DNA of 64,000 nucleotides from Adiantum capillus-veneris (lineage: Eukaryota; Streptophyta; Polypodiopsida; Polypodiales; Pteridaceae). Positions within the stretch are counted from its first letter, which is position 1; every line of letters begins with the position of its first letter. A program made the position numbers and the translations under genes. This document shows, piece after piece, positions 33,559 through 44,931 of the stretch. The notes beneath the pieces were generated by a model that was not told where the DNA came from, made no database searches, and saw only the letters and a list, made by a program, of their open reading frames with translations. The DNA lies in contig CM043946.1 in the NCBI GenBank assembly GCA_014529385.2, positions 19,177,077 through 19,241,076 on the forward strand, written 5' to 3'.

Positions 33559-33591
33559 AAGAATCAACAGATACCGATTCCCATCAACACG

Positions 33592-33996
33592 TTGGAAATA
33601 GATGATCGAAAATGGGAATCACCTAAAGACGCAGTTTCAATGGATGATGGCTGGTTAGATGGAATGGACCTGCGCATCAAAGTACAGCTCAATAATCACA
33701 GGACCAATACTTTGGTCGACACAGGAGCTAGAGTAAATGCAGTCACTTATTCCACATACAAGAAGGCCACAAGTCGAGCATTGATGGGGCAGGAATAGCG
33801 ACAATCAAAGGATGCAACAAGAATCCAACTCCAACATTGGGAGTACTCAATTTGAACGTGATAGTACATGGATGTTCATGTCCTCATCAGTTTGTATGCT
33901 TACCAGATGAACACATGAATGAGACGATGATTCTTGGAATTCCCTAGATGCAAACATACAAAGCAGTACCAGATCAGGATACAAATTAGCTAAAGC
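33592..33996 (+). pseudogene. G2 second aspartic protease downstream of integrase
   Basis: 68 residues (33592-33798) give LRIKVQLNNHRTNTLVDTGARVNAVTYST with a proper D-T-G-A signature. After a one-phase shift near 33790 the reading continues GIATIKGCNKNPTPTLGVLN to the second motif MILGIP followed by a TAG where Trp is expected, then MQTYKAVPDQD. The layout (DTGA, then ILG about 70 residues later) fits a retropepsin. A protease after integrase is not the usual plant gypsy order. It could be an accessory gene of this family or a duplicate protease replacing the inactive first copy. Confidence 0.7.
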
Positions 33997-34733
33997 TATC
34001 ACCTAAAGGAGGGAAACTCATTGTTCCAATTGCACCAAGCAAAGGGGAATGGAAAAGAAGCAATCAACAGACCAAACCACGAAGTAGTCAATCTTCTCCA
34101 TCCCCTCGACAATCAAATGCTACAAGTAGCATGCAAGGAGTCAGGCATATTTGGGTACCAAAAGCACAGCTTAAGGATAAACCGTTTCAGATTTGGGTGC
34201 CTAAGACTTCACCAACAAAGAAAAGGCAGGTTCCAAGGGTAAAGAAACAGAGACGGCCATCTCCACACAAGGAGCCTAACATGAAATTGATTTGGAAGAA
34301 AAAGGAGCACTTATCCTCTTCACATATTGTAAAACCAATTGAGCAATTGCGTGTTAAGTCTCAACAGACTCCACCACACCATGCAGCACCAAGCGAACCG
34401 AGCTACCAATGGCGAGAAAAAGCTCGACAACCATCAAAAGTGCTACCAACACCTCAAGCAATCAGTGTGCTAAAGCATCATGAGGGTACAATCAAACAAA
34501 GAGCACACAAGCTACAAGATTTTCTCTTTGGAAGACATCAGCAGCAAACCTCGACATCGGAAATCCTTGAGTTAATTACTCAAGACCCAGCTCTTGCACA
34601 GCATAATGGTTTGAATTGCATTGATCTTCATATCATGGTAGAGCCAATCATGGCTATGCATAGACACAATGGTTCAACCCATGCACACAGTCGTTCCGGA
34701 GTACGCCATCTAGGAGGGGTGGAAGGGCACTAA
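33991..34733 (+). pseudogene. G2 basic Pro/Lys-rich protein following the second protease
   Basis: An open frame continuing the second protease after one stop. It has twin motifs HIWVPKAQ and QIWVPKTS, then a strongly basic region (KKRQVPRVKKQRRP), Gln/His/Pro-rich text and an acidic-hydrophobic end (ILELITQDPALAQ). It has no enzyme motif. Composition suggests nucleic-acid binding, which is inference only. Confidence 0.55.
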
Positions 34734-36905
34734 GTACTAAGTAATTAAGGGCAATGTTTGAAGAGGGAGGAAAAAGTTTGATATTAACGTGTGATTTTTT
34801 GCAAAATTACCTAATAATTTCCTTATGATTCATCATCAGGGAAAAATTCACAGATAATATCTTCCCGATGAGTGTAAATAGTGTATATGCTATCTAAAAA
34901 TCATCAAAAATAATCCTTTTTGGGTATTTTTCATCATTTTTGTTGAAAATGAGGCTTAAAAATAGAAAAATCCAACAAAAAGCAATAAAGCTGTGTTTTG
35001 TAAGGGATTTTCTTAATTATTGGATTTTTACTTTACTTTTTTAGAGCATTTTTCTATTTTCTTTGATTTTTTAAATAAACACGTTAAAAATTAATAATAA
35101 ATAGCATGGAAGCTCAGATGAAAAAATGGAAGACACGATGGTGATCAAAAAGACAAGGAGGACAAGCACAAAAATTTGCAATGAAATCAGAAGATGGAAG
35201 CGGGAAGCCTAAATTCTTGTAGAATGAGCTACAGGAATCCAATCAGGAAACTTTTTTGAGTCTAACATAGATTTCACAGCTTAGTAGAACTAACGGGGGA
35301 ATCTAGGGAAAATTGGTTCGAGAAGTCTGGGTATAGATATCCAAGGTAGACTAAAACCACCTCATTTTCACTTGGAGCCTTTGCAGAGAGAGATTTCGGC
35401 CTCTTTCGCGCGACTATCCTAGAGCCCACAGTTGACCATTTTCAGCACCGTCTTACACAAGACATGAGGGGTAAGTTCTTTACTCAACAATGATCCATTT
35501 TGTATGGTTAGTAGCTAGTCTAAAGCCCTAGAAAAAACCCTAGCAACCGAGCAGTGCACAAAGACCTACGACCTAAAACTGACCATAGCGACCTGCCAGC
35601 TTGACCAAATCAGATGGAATTTGAACCATAGCATGCCCTAGCATAATAGAACCTTTCTATATCATCAGATGACCATTCGGCAGAGGTCAAGGGGGTCCCC
35701 AGTAGAGAAGTTAGGTTTTTGGTAAAGGCCAGAATTCCGACCTGACTCCACAGATGGTTTGCTTATGAGGTACACATACAATGTGTATGATTGATTTGGT
35801 GGAATTCATCAAGCAAAGCCCTCAAAAAACAGAAAACGGCTTGAAGGTTACAAAGCGTCAAATTCGACATACCGGGTCAAACTAACTATAAATGAGCCAG
35901 AATTGGACAGGTTGCTTCACGACTATGTTGCGGACAAGTCCAAAGCCTCAAAGTTGACCAACCAACCCAACAGGATGTGTAGTCACAAAAAGCGATGATT
36001 TCAGAGTCGACAGTGCACAAAGTGATACAGACATAACCAAACTTGACCAAATTTAATTTAGGACTTGTACTAGGTGTATGAAATATGTCTAGGTCAAAAT
36101 TTGTAGGTTTGGCCAAGATTTTGTCACTGTAGTAAATAATCGCAATTATTTACTTTTGCACCAGTTTTGCTTGGAAAATGTCAAAAAACCTCATCTACCA
36201 TGTGTTCACACCTATTACATGCCAAAAATCAAGTATGAGCCAAAATGACCACCCATTACTTGTAAAATTGTCAAAAAACGCAAAGAAGTCTTTGCAAGCC
36301 AAATTTTGGGTTATGCACAACATTTCTTGATCCAAATCACCTCATATCTCATACCCAAGGTCTATACAATGCCTAGAATCAGTTTGCACCAAAAAATGTC
36401 AATTTTGGAAGAAAAGTTAATAATCGTGATTATTTACTTTCTTGTCAAAATTGGGGAATTTTGATATTTTGCCATCATACATCCAAAGTACATGATGTGT
36501 TAAGCCCACTAGCCAAATTTGAATCAATTTGGAGCTCAAAATCTAAAATTTTCTTTATATCTACTGTTTCATAGACCTAAAGCCAAAATCTGGTACCTTT
36601 TTCACCATATACATCCAAATGAGCCCATATTTCACTCAGAGCATGTATTTGGTATATACTTCAAGCCTATAAAGCCAAGTTTGCAAAGATTTGAAAATTC
36701 TCCTCGACTGTAAATAATTTTGCTTATTTACTTTGGTTGCAAAATATCAGTTTTGTTCCTTGCATGTTTTTATGCATCTTTGCTTGTTCAAAAATTGATT
36801 TGAAGCAAATTGGACCAAAATTGTCAGCATTTCAGCCTAAAGGACATTTCAGAGATAATTCCGAAAAATCTGCTAACTTTGCACTCTATTCACTGAACAG
36901 GAGCC
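34734..36905 (+). other. G2 spacer between pol and the long 3' ORF, with regular palindromes
   Basis: 2.17 kb, AT-rich, no gene. It contains three 22-bp palindromes of the type gtaaataat-N4-attatttac at 36132-36153, 36416-36437 and 36710-36731, about 284 and 294 bp apart. Weakly similar text between them suggests old tandem units of about 290 bp. It may include the promoter of the downstream ORF. Confidence 0.6.
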
Positions 36906-37716
36906 ATGCAAGCAACGGAGAGGGCTAAAAAGAAGCTCAACCAAAAGGAGAAACTACAGGAACTGTCCGCGTATCAACTAGACCCTGAGTCAGTCAAAGC
37001 AGCCAAGGCATCATACCTCTCTAGAGAACAGCTGGAAGAGCACCACACTATAGTCTTCACTGGCAGATTCAAGAGTGAAGAAGGGCATCAGGTAGAGTTG
37101 CAACTCCTACCCAAGGAACTCTATGATGTAGCCGCAAAGCCAGAGACAAAAGAGGCTAACCGCAGGTTGGGAATCAAGGATTTCTACGAATAAGAGCCTT
37201 GTGGAATGGATTTCTAGAAAGCTTACGAGATTCTATCCACAATCAAAGTAGATAGAACCACAGAGATAACTGACACCCAAGCGAACAAGGTCGAAGTAGT
37301 GATCACTAAAGAGATAGTGGCCGAGGCACTCAGACTGTCCACAGAAGGAATGACCATGCAAGCAAGGGACAGGAAAACCGCAAGAACATTTACCAAAGAG
37401 ACAGCCGCGGCTACACGCCGACCTTATTTACAAACAAGTGGAAGAGCCAGCCCGTTTGTACCACCAGCACTTCCATTTCTTGGCAAAAAGGCCACCAAGG
37501 TACACTACGCCAAATCACGCCGTGGCCACCACATTCCCTCAAGTTCTCAAGTCGACAACAAGACAACCAGTGGACCACGCGCAATATGTCTTGACAACTT
37601 TGAAGGGCACCAAGAAGGAAGGGAAAAACACTTATTTGGGTGCGCCAGAGGTCTTGACTCGAATAGCATATCATGCCATCGGCATGGCCGACAATCTACC
37701 GCCTGCTCCTGACTAG
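36906..37716 (+). pseudogene. G2 additional 3' ORF, N-terminal part
   Basis: Begins MQATERAKKKLNQKEK (36906). The reading FTGRFKSEEGHQVELQLLPKE to FYE stops at 37193, then continues through ILSTIKVDRTTE, VEVVITKEIVAEALRL (37299 onward) and, in a third phase, PARLYHQHFHFLAKRPPRYT to APEVLTRIAYHAIG (37716). The pattern V-x-V-x-I-T-x-E-x-V-x-E-A-L-R-L resembles domains of plant mobile-domain or plant-transposon-type proteins. I give this only as a loose likeness. Such extra ORFs between pol and the 3' LTR occur in some large gypsy elements. Three phases and several stops make it a relic. Confidence 0.55.
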
Positions 37717-37718
37717 AA

Positions 37719-39379
37719 TACCTGGATATTGACAGCACAACCCTCTCCATGAGCTACAAGGTCTGGAAAGAGAGCTTATAAATCAGAGGAAGAATCAGTT
37801 GAAAGCTTACCAAAAAGGCAGAGCAGTGAGAGTTCAAATAACGAAGATAGAAGACAACAATTTGAAGAGATGAAAAGAAAAGTTGTGGCCGCCCACCAAG
37901 AGGAGCCGGTGCAAAAGCAAGCTTGATTTGAGAGAGAAAAATAGGCGTACCAGCACAATAGACAAGCACAAGGAAAGGACCCAGAAAAATGGGTACCTGC
38001 TGGACTTGAAGGCCCTCGAGCGAAGCATCATAAGAAAAGAGACGGATGATTCAGCAAAACGTTTAGAAAGAATGTACCAAGAGGCTGAAGCTCTAAAGCT
38101 GAAGGAGGTAGAAGAAGCTGCTAAGAAAGCTAAGGAAGAGGAATACCAAATGCAAGCTAAGGAGACAGCTAGAACAGAAGCCCAAGAACAAAGTTATGGA
38201 TCTCCCCGACCCACCTCACCGCCTACTGAACAACAGGACCATCCCATGCCTAGCCCACTACCATCACCTGAGAAAGAGAAAGATTTTGAGTCCACCAAAC
38301 AAACAAAATCTTCACAAGAGACTCACCACCCCGATAGACAAAAAGAAAAAGAAGCTGAGCTGGAACAGGAGAAGGCCTCAGAAGATGCTCAAAAGCCAGA
38401 AGAGAAAAAGGCAAGATCTGCACAAGAGTCTAATAAAGAAGCAGATGTGGAAAAAGAGTCTACCATTGCACATGAGAAAGAACCCGAGCTAGAGAAGGAA
38501 GAAAGGCCGGCACCAGAGAGGACAACAAGGTCTGAGCCAACACCCTCTACTTCTACTCAGCGAGAAACTACTGAGGCATCAAAGCCTCAGGATGACCAAG
38601 AAGAAGACCGATTGTCTACCTCCACACAAGAACCACCAACCGTTACAACGCAGCAGGAAGCCACACATGAGGCTGCAGGCACATTTCAGCTGGTAGGACA
38701 TGAAGAGTGGCAATCAAACGACAAGGTAATAGTCCAAGTCTATGAATATGTACGGCAGATGCAGGAAATGATGGAGAGACTCCGCTCAGAAGCACTAAAC
38801 CGTAGCACAAAGGCCAAAGAACTTGAAATGGTGATCGGCGCTCTCTAAGGAGAGTTAGAAGACAGGATGACTGTCATCACCAATCTTCAAAGGCAAGTGC
38901 AAGAGCGAAAGGCAAAAGCGGAACAGCATCAATTAGCCAGAGATAGGCAACAAAAATAAATGGAGGAGTTAGGTGATCTACTCACCAAATTATATGATGC
39001 CTACAAAGTAAAAGACGAGCAGCTGACAGAAGTTACAAATGAACTTCTTACGACATCTTTGTTAGCTCAAAAAATTTAGGTGCAATTAGATGTTGCCAAT
39101 GCTTCTCTGCAGTATTCTGAACAGCGGATCAATGATTAGGCAATTTTCTTACGGCAAATCAAAGAGAATCCAACCGTGGCCTCGATCAAAGAAACTGACA
39201 AAGTGTACAAAGCACTTGAGAAGAAAAACAAAGACCTTGAATTGGAATTAAAGCTAGAACAATCACAGCGCAGGGACCTAGCACTAATGCGGGTTCAGAG
39301 AGAGGAGGAGCTTCTAAAGGAGATAGTAGAACTAAAGCGAATTAATCAACTCCTCAAAGATTGGAGACCAGACACGTAG
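37719..39379 (+). pseudogene. G2 additional ORF, coiled-coil middle part
   Basis: The main frame 37883-38848 (321 residues) is very rich in Glu, Lys, Gln and Ala with heptad patterns (ALKLKEVEEAAKKAKEEEYQ), a Pro/Ser linker and a further helical block (YEYVRQMQEMMERLRSEAL). Downstream, in-frame stops at 38846, 38957, 39077 and 39137 separate more coiled coil, ending in 39176-39379 (ALEKKNKDLELELKLEQSQ). The predicted role is oligomerisation. There are no catalytic motifs. The low-complexity acidic linker makes homology search weak. Confidence 0.6.
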
Positions 39380-40483
39380 GAAGAGGCAGACACTCAGAGC
39401 CGCCACAGATAGACATACAATCGGTCTCATTTACTGAGTTTGAGACACAGTCCACAGTAGAGCCGAGTGGGGATGAAGATTTTTAGATTAACATCACGGA
39501 TGAAGACACAGTGCTAATGGTCCAGCTGTCAAAAGCTGAAGAAGACACACTGAAGGAGAAGATCACCCTAGAGGTGGATGAGCAGTGGAAAGCCGCAATG
39601 GATTGGGAGTTAAGAGTTTTACACTCTTTCAACGTCACTCAACTCACTCCCAATCAGTCAATGGGCAATGGCATCAACAATACCTACCATACCCTCTCAT
39701 CAAAGTGGAATTATTACAGGTGAAAGAGAGGCTGTACAAAGATATGCAAGAAGATGGCACAGATAAAGACCACCCAAAGTGGAGGTTAAGCTGGCTGAAT
39801 AAGAATCCAAGGTACCTGATTATGTTCACAAGAGCACCTGCAGCCCTTCAAAGAGATCCAACCTTATGTCCTATACCCAGAGTAAGGACATGGCAAGTGC
39901 ATGAAGCACTGCAAAAGAAGAGGCCAACTTGGCTTAACTTCCCTAGGCTGCCAGCTCAAAAGAGAGGCCAAGCAACAGAGGAATACATGGTGAAAACCCT
40001 AACGGACGCCATGTCTTTCTTCAAGAGTCTGCCAGATCTCTCTTCTGCCGTGTTATATAAAATTTTCAGGATGTTGCTCACATGTATACAAGTTTTTAAT
40101 GAGCCTGAGCAAACAAGATCCCTATGGCTATCATTTTTGGAAGGAAACAAAGGCATATGCTACGATCTGAGTGAGAAACCTTCAGAAGAAGTCCTTTACG
40201 GATTCTATGTCAGATGTATGTTCTTGCCATCAATAATATGCTAGCTTCTGAAGAAGCTTTCTACACTGGATTCTTCACCTGGCGAATGAAGATATTTGCA
40301 CCGATGATCAACAACCTAACATCCAAGTTTGTAGGATATTCAGTGGTGGAGCTCAAAAATAAAGTGACAGTGCAATTTTTGCAAGTGTTCGAAAAAAAAA
40401 GAGGAATCAGATACCAGAAGGCACTGGACGCGCTTAAAGACCACCTCGCCAGTTGTCGATCCGAAGACTATTTCAGCCCATAA
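39380..40483 (+). pseudogene. G2 additional ORF, C-terminal globular part
   Basis: Follows the coiled coil with an acidic piece, then KITLEVDEQWKAAMDWELRV (39511 on), a phase shift near 39720, and a globular-looking region HPKWRLSWLNKNPRYL, PTWLNFPRLPAQK, SLWLSFLEGNKGICYDL. After another shift comes AFYTGFFTWRMKIFAPMINNL to EDYFSP with a stop at 40481-40483. I recognise no family. The stop lies about 20 bp before the polypurine tract, so this is the last ORF of G2. Confidence 0.6.
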
Positions 40484-40503
40484 AGTTGTTTCAAGGGACG
40501 ACA

Positions 40504-40522
40504 CAGGCGAGGAGGGGGGGAA
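40504..40522 (+). promoter_or_regulatory. G2 polypurine tract
   Basis: aggcgaggaggggggg followed by aa, directly before TGTTAGCAGC of the LTR. It marks the 3' end of the internal region and confirms plus orientation. Confidence 0.85.
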
Positions 40523-40996
40523 TGTTAGCAGCAAGCTAACACGGACACCATTTTTTGGAATTCTCTTTGTAAAACAATTATTATTTTGATAAATCGGAAA
40601 TATTGTAACTCCTATTTTCTCGGATAAACTCTGTAATTAATGAGCCGGGGCTACAAGCTTCCAGATTGTATTAGCCAGTCATCACCCAGCTTTGGTAGAA
40701 CTCCAGATTATTAGTTTTGACCAACCAAAAACCTTGGGTAAGGTATAAAAGCCAATTTTTTATAAGTTTTTGGATAAGAAATACACAGCGTGAGCTAACG
40801 ACGCTCACTTCTCTCCTACTCGCGCTTCCTACTCCCTCTCTGGTTGTCACATTGTGATTGCGTTTGTTGCATTGCAACCACAAGTAAGAGCTCTACGTAT
40901 TGACGTAAGGCATTCACAATAATTTTGTAGTTTTTGGCGTCGTCGACCCGCGGCCTACGACCCGCGGCCTAATTTCACCATAACTAGGAATTTACA
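40523..40996 (+). repeat. 3' LTR of G2
   Basis: About 474 bp from tgttagcagc to ggaatttaca. It contains ggtataaaagccaa near 40741 (TATA-like). A diverged relative lies at about 41420-41879. No matching 5' LTR is in the window because the left end of G2 is lost at 19056. Confidence 0.8.
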
Positions 40997-41419
40997 CTTT
41001 TAAATCAAAAACTAAGCATAGGCGGGGTATTGGGGTATCATTGCTAAGCATCTAGATGCATTCTGGGTTGAAAACGACTAGGTCAAAAATACACTGCTGT
41101 TAATAATCACGATTTTGGAACTTGACCTAAAGTGGGTTTGAAATTATCAGCATGTGTGCTAAGGTCTTATAAACATATCCTAGAAGTTTCATTACGTTTG
41201 GATGTCATTTGATATTGTAACAGATGTGATTTGCTTACCAATGAGCGATTGGCTTTTGGTGATTTTAGTCATTTGACTATAGCTTGAGTTAGATGCGAGT
41301 TGTTAGTTTTTTTCCGAGAGATTGACAACCTCTTGTAGCCTCTATGCACTAGTCGAGTCAGCCTCGTCCCATGGTTTGACAAATTAATCGTGGTTCTCGC
41401 TAAAACTGCAGATAGGATG
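40997..41419. other. Spacer between the two G2-type LTRs
   Basis: No gene. It carries ctgttaataatcacgatttt near 41097, reminiscent of the G2 spacer palindromes, so it may be a leftover of a related element's internal sequence. Confidence 0.4.
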
Positions 41420-41879
41420 GTGAGGTTAGAGATGCGTCCCACACATTTTTTGGGAGCTTCACTGCAAAAACACTTATTCTTTTGATAAATTGGAATATTG
41501 TAACTCTTATTTGACAAGTGAATTTTATAATCTATGAGCCGGAGCTATAAGCTTCCAATTTGTATCAGCTAATCCTTGGTTAAAGCTCCCAGATGATTAG
41601 TTTTTTATCTAAGAAATCTTGGCTAAAGTATAAAATCCAGCTTTGTAAAGTTTTTATTAATTTTTGGATAATCAAATACACAGTGTGAGCTTACGGCGCT
41701 CTCCTCTCTCCTTCTCCTGCTTCTATCTCCCTTGTCGGTTGTCACTTTGCAGTGTCGTCTGTTGCGTTGCAACGATAGGTGAGAGCTCTACACATTGACG
41801 CAAGCATATCATGATAAATCATAGCATTTGATGTCGCCAACCCATGGCCTAAATTTCATTATAAGTAGGAATTTAAGAT
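41420..41879 (+). repeat. Diverged second copy of the G2-type LTR
   Basis: Aligns with 40540-40995 over most of its length (gataaattggaatattgtaact, atgagccggagctataagcttcca, caaatacacagtgtgagctta, gttgcgttgcaacgata, aagtaggaattta) with many differences. It is older than the 3' LTR of G2. Confidence 0.75.
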
Positions 41880-42478
41880 ATTGCACATGCAGTGGGAGTT
41901 GTATGTAGGTTGATGGATAATCCAGGTAAAGAGCATTAGCAAGCTGTGAAGTGGATACTTAGGTATCTAAAGGGGACAACCATGAATGCTTTGTATTTTG
42001 GAGGGACTGATATTTTCTTGCAAGGGTATGGTGATGCAGATATGGAAAGTGACAAAGATACTCAAAGTAGCACTACGCCTATGTCTTCACAATTGGAGGC
42101 ACAACAATAAGTTGGGCTTCAAAGCTGCAGAAAGTGATCTAACTTTCTTCCACAGAAGCAGAGTATGTAGCAATGACGGAGTCAAGCAAAGAAATTATGT
42201 GGCTTCACACAAATTCTTGAAGGCGCTTGGATACAATCAAGAGAAGTTTGTCTTGTATAGTGATAGTCAAAGTGTCATTTATCTTGCAAAGAATTCAGCC
42301 TTTCACTCAAGGAAAAAGCACATTGCGGTGAGATATCACTATCTTGCAAGCATATTTACAAAGGTGGTCAACAAGGAGAAGTTGAGCTTTGCTCATCTTC
42401 AATTGGCATTCAAGAATAAGAAGCCATGATGGAAAGCAATCACAGGTTTGGTGTGGAGATCATTCTCCAAATTAGAGA
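41880..42478 (+). pseudogene. Copia RNase H fragment
   Basis: Across phases it reads VGVVCRLMDNPGKEH, KWILRYLKGTT, GDADMESDKD and SSTEAEYVAMTESSKEIMWL, then VLYSDSQSVIYLAKN and SRKKHIAVRYHY. These are the conserved copia connection and RNase H blocks, including the E of TEAEY and the D of YSDSQS. It has several stops and frameshifts. It ends just before the LTR at 42479, so it is the 3' end of a copia element whose 5' part is absent. Confidence 0.85.
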
Positions 42479-43084
42479 TGTTAAGTATGGAGTGTGATTT
42501 ATCCCTTGTAATTATTAGTCTTTAAAACGCACATTTGTAAGCCCTCCATTATGAGGAGAAGCCATCGTGTGTAAGAAAAATTACTCGCCAAGAAACCAAA
42601 AATTCACACCCAGTCTCGAGCTTTTGAAATATTCCTTTTCGTCGCAACATTATGACTGAATGAGGTCAAAAAGTGATCAAAAAATGGCCGATCAATTGGC
42701 CATTGGTAATCAACGACCGGTGGCCGATGGTCGGAAGTCAATGGTTGGTCGCCGATCTCAAAGGTGGACTTTTCTTCTCAAGGGCGGCCACACGTGGTGC
42801 ATTGGAAAGTCCAACTCGGACTTGTCTACACAAGGGCGGCTACATACAGCTATCTCCCATGAGAGAGGGCAGCCTTTTTGGCCTATAAAAGAAGGCCTCT
42901 TCTACACACAAAACGCATTGTGGTGCATTGTGAAGTTGATGTGAAGTGGTGAGAGTGAAGCAAGGCAAGATATCTAATAAGGATATAATCCCTTTGTAAC
43001 TTACTTCTAGTTTGAAGTACTAAATCCATTGAGTGGCTTCTTTCCCATAAATGTAGCCCACATTGGGTGAACCACGTATATTGT

Positions 43085-43147
<63 letters not shown>

Positions 43148-43227
43148 CATCTCTTATGTGTGAGAATTATCTCTCTTATTAAGTAAACTACTCTAATACC
43201 TACTTAGCTATGCCCTATTTCCTAACA
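42479..43227 (+). repeat. Copia 3' LTR
   Basis: 749 bp from tgttaagtatgg to tttcctaaca (TG...CA), directly after the RNase H fragment. It includes a TC microsatellite at 43085-43143. Confidence 0.75.
43085..43143. repeat. (TC)n microsatellite
   Basis: About 59 bp of tc repeats inside the copia LTR. Confidence 0.95.
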
Positions 43228-44089
43228 AATTCAATGCTTCTCCTTCTTCTTCTTCTTCTTCTTCTTCTTCTTCTTCTTCTTCTGTCTACCAGGAGCAGCT
43301 TAAGTTAGACAAATAAATGGATAGGATTTTTTCTACTTCTCCTTCTTCTTCTTCTTTTGTATAAAGTTATGTCTACAAAATGGATAATATATACAACAAT
43401 TAATTTTCTTAATCTAAGACTTGCTCCTTATTATCTTCTATTATTCTTCTGTCTAACAACCCGAGCGGGCCTAGCCAACACCCTAGCTACATCCTATTTG
43501 GAATGATTGTTTGCCCATTCTCTATTGTCAACCTTTCTTAGTCCAAGATTTCTAGCCCCAAAGCCAAGTCCATAATTCTATGATCATCCTCCCCAACCAA
43601 GGCATTGGAACAGTCCAAATTGAGTCCATTCTCAGTAAAAAATTGTTGTAAAAAAATGTCCATCATTTTTTCTCCCTAAGGGGATAAATGTGGAGTGTGT
43701 GTGTGCCAGCTAGTCAGAAAGGCCTTAGTGTGAACGTCCCATTGTAACCACCTATGCTAATATAAAAAGCTATCTCTTGAGTCTAGGGTAGGCTATTATG
43801 GGTTTAATCTTGCATATGACATGCGTGTCATAGTATCATTGTGATTCTTTTTCTACAAGGTATGCATCACCACATTGAAGAATATTTTTCTCAATCCAAC
43901 AACCTCGTCAACAATATCATTAAAGATTGGATAATAATTTTTTGTTAGGACAAGCATAGAATTCAATTTGATGATGTCTACAGACACTCCTACAAGAATC
44001 TTGTTTTGTGAGCGCATTTATAATTCTTAATTAATCCTAGGATAAAGTTTGTACGACTCCTTTATTATACATGCATAGAGAAGACCAAG
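43228..44089. other. Unassigned sequence with CTT repeats
   Basis: ctt repeats at about 43237-43281 and near 43342-43357. The rest has no gene I recognise. It may belong to the copia relic that follows on the minus strand. Confidence 0.4.
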
Positions 44090-44432
44090 CCAATCTTGGC
44101 TCCTTTCGCAATGACTAGCAAGCTGCAAAGTATTTGGAAGAACTACTCTCTAAGCAACACCTGGCATCCACTATCTCTTAACTGTCTCAGATAGATCAAA
44201 CTATGTGCAAACTTAGGAACATAACGCACATGTTGTAGCATATAAGATGCACCACTAAGTAATGACAAGCATGCATCTCTTGCATCCTCTATGTCATATT
44301 ATGATTCTTCAACATGACCAAGGCTCCCACTAGAAGAAGTACTAAACCACTCATGACATGATGTGATGTGGAACACTGCATACTCATCTAGTAGCCATTG
44401 AGAGCAAGTGGCATCTCTATCAGACATAAAAG
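44090..44432 (-). pseudogene. Copia protease relic
   Basis: The minus strand reads SQWLLDEYAVFHITSCHEWFSTSSSGSLGHV, then DACLSLLSGASYMLQHVRYVPKFAHSLIYLRQLRDSGC. This matches the copia protease layout (W-L-L-D-S-G-A-S ... H-V-R-Y-V-P), with the D-S-G signature mutated to DEY. There are two stops. It is an isolated fragment. Confidence 0.65.
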
Positions 44433-44529
44433 CAAGAGGAACACTAGAGGTAAGTTGTCACAGATGCTTGAGAGTCAATCTTCTTGAGTGTCCTACAAGA
44501 AATCACTAAGGAGATTTTACAAAGTCTTG

Positions 44530-44931
44530 GAAGATTTTGGAAGAAAGTTGTGGAAGATTCTAGAAGATTGAAGAAAGTTTTAGAAGGTTCTAAAAGATTC
44601 CACAAGAGTTTACTAGATTTTAGAAGATTCTTATAAAATTCTAGAAGTTTGAAGTAGAATCTAGAAGTCCCTAAAAATTTCTAGAAGTTTGAAGAAGAAT
44701 TTAGAATTCCCTAGAAAGTTTTAGAAGTTTGAGGAAGGACCTAGAAGGTTCATAACCTCCTTAACCTTGAGAAAGAACCTAGAAGGTTCTGAACCTCCTT
44801 AAGCTTGAGGAAGCACCTAGAACGTTCTCAACCTCCTTAAGCTTGAGGAAACACCTAGAAGGTTTTCAACCTCCTTAAGCTTGAGGAAGAACCTAGAAGG
44901 TTCTTAACCTCCTTAAGCTTGAGTATAAATA
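44530..44931 (+). promoter_or_regulatory. Heat-shock-element-like cluster and TATA box in the R1 LTR
   Basis: gaagattctagaagatt at 44553-44569 gives three perfect nGAAn/nTTCn units in a row. Further GAAnnTTC or TTCnnGAA pairs occur at 44583, 44623, 44639 and in each of the five 38-bp repeats (44731-44923). A TATA box, tataaata, follows at 44924-44931. The arrangement resembles heat-responsive plant retrotransposon promoters. Function is inferred. Confidence 0.6.
44731..44923 (+). repeat. 38-bp tandem repeat (five units)
   Basis: The unit acctagaaggttctgaacctccttaagcttgagg is repeated with small changes and ends directly at the TATA box. Confidence 0.85.

Noticed and set aside
42883-43146. 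Arg/Glu-repeat open frame on the minus strand
   Set aside because: It is the translation of the tc microsatellite.
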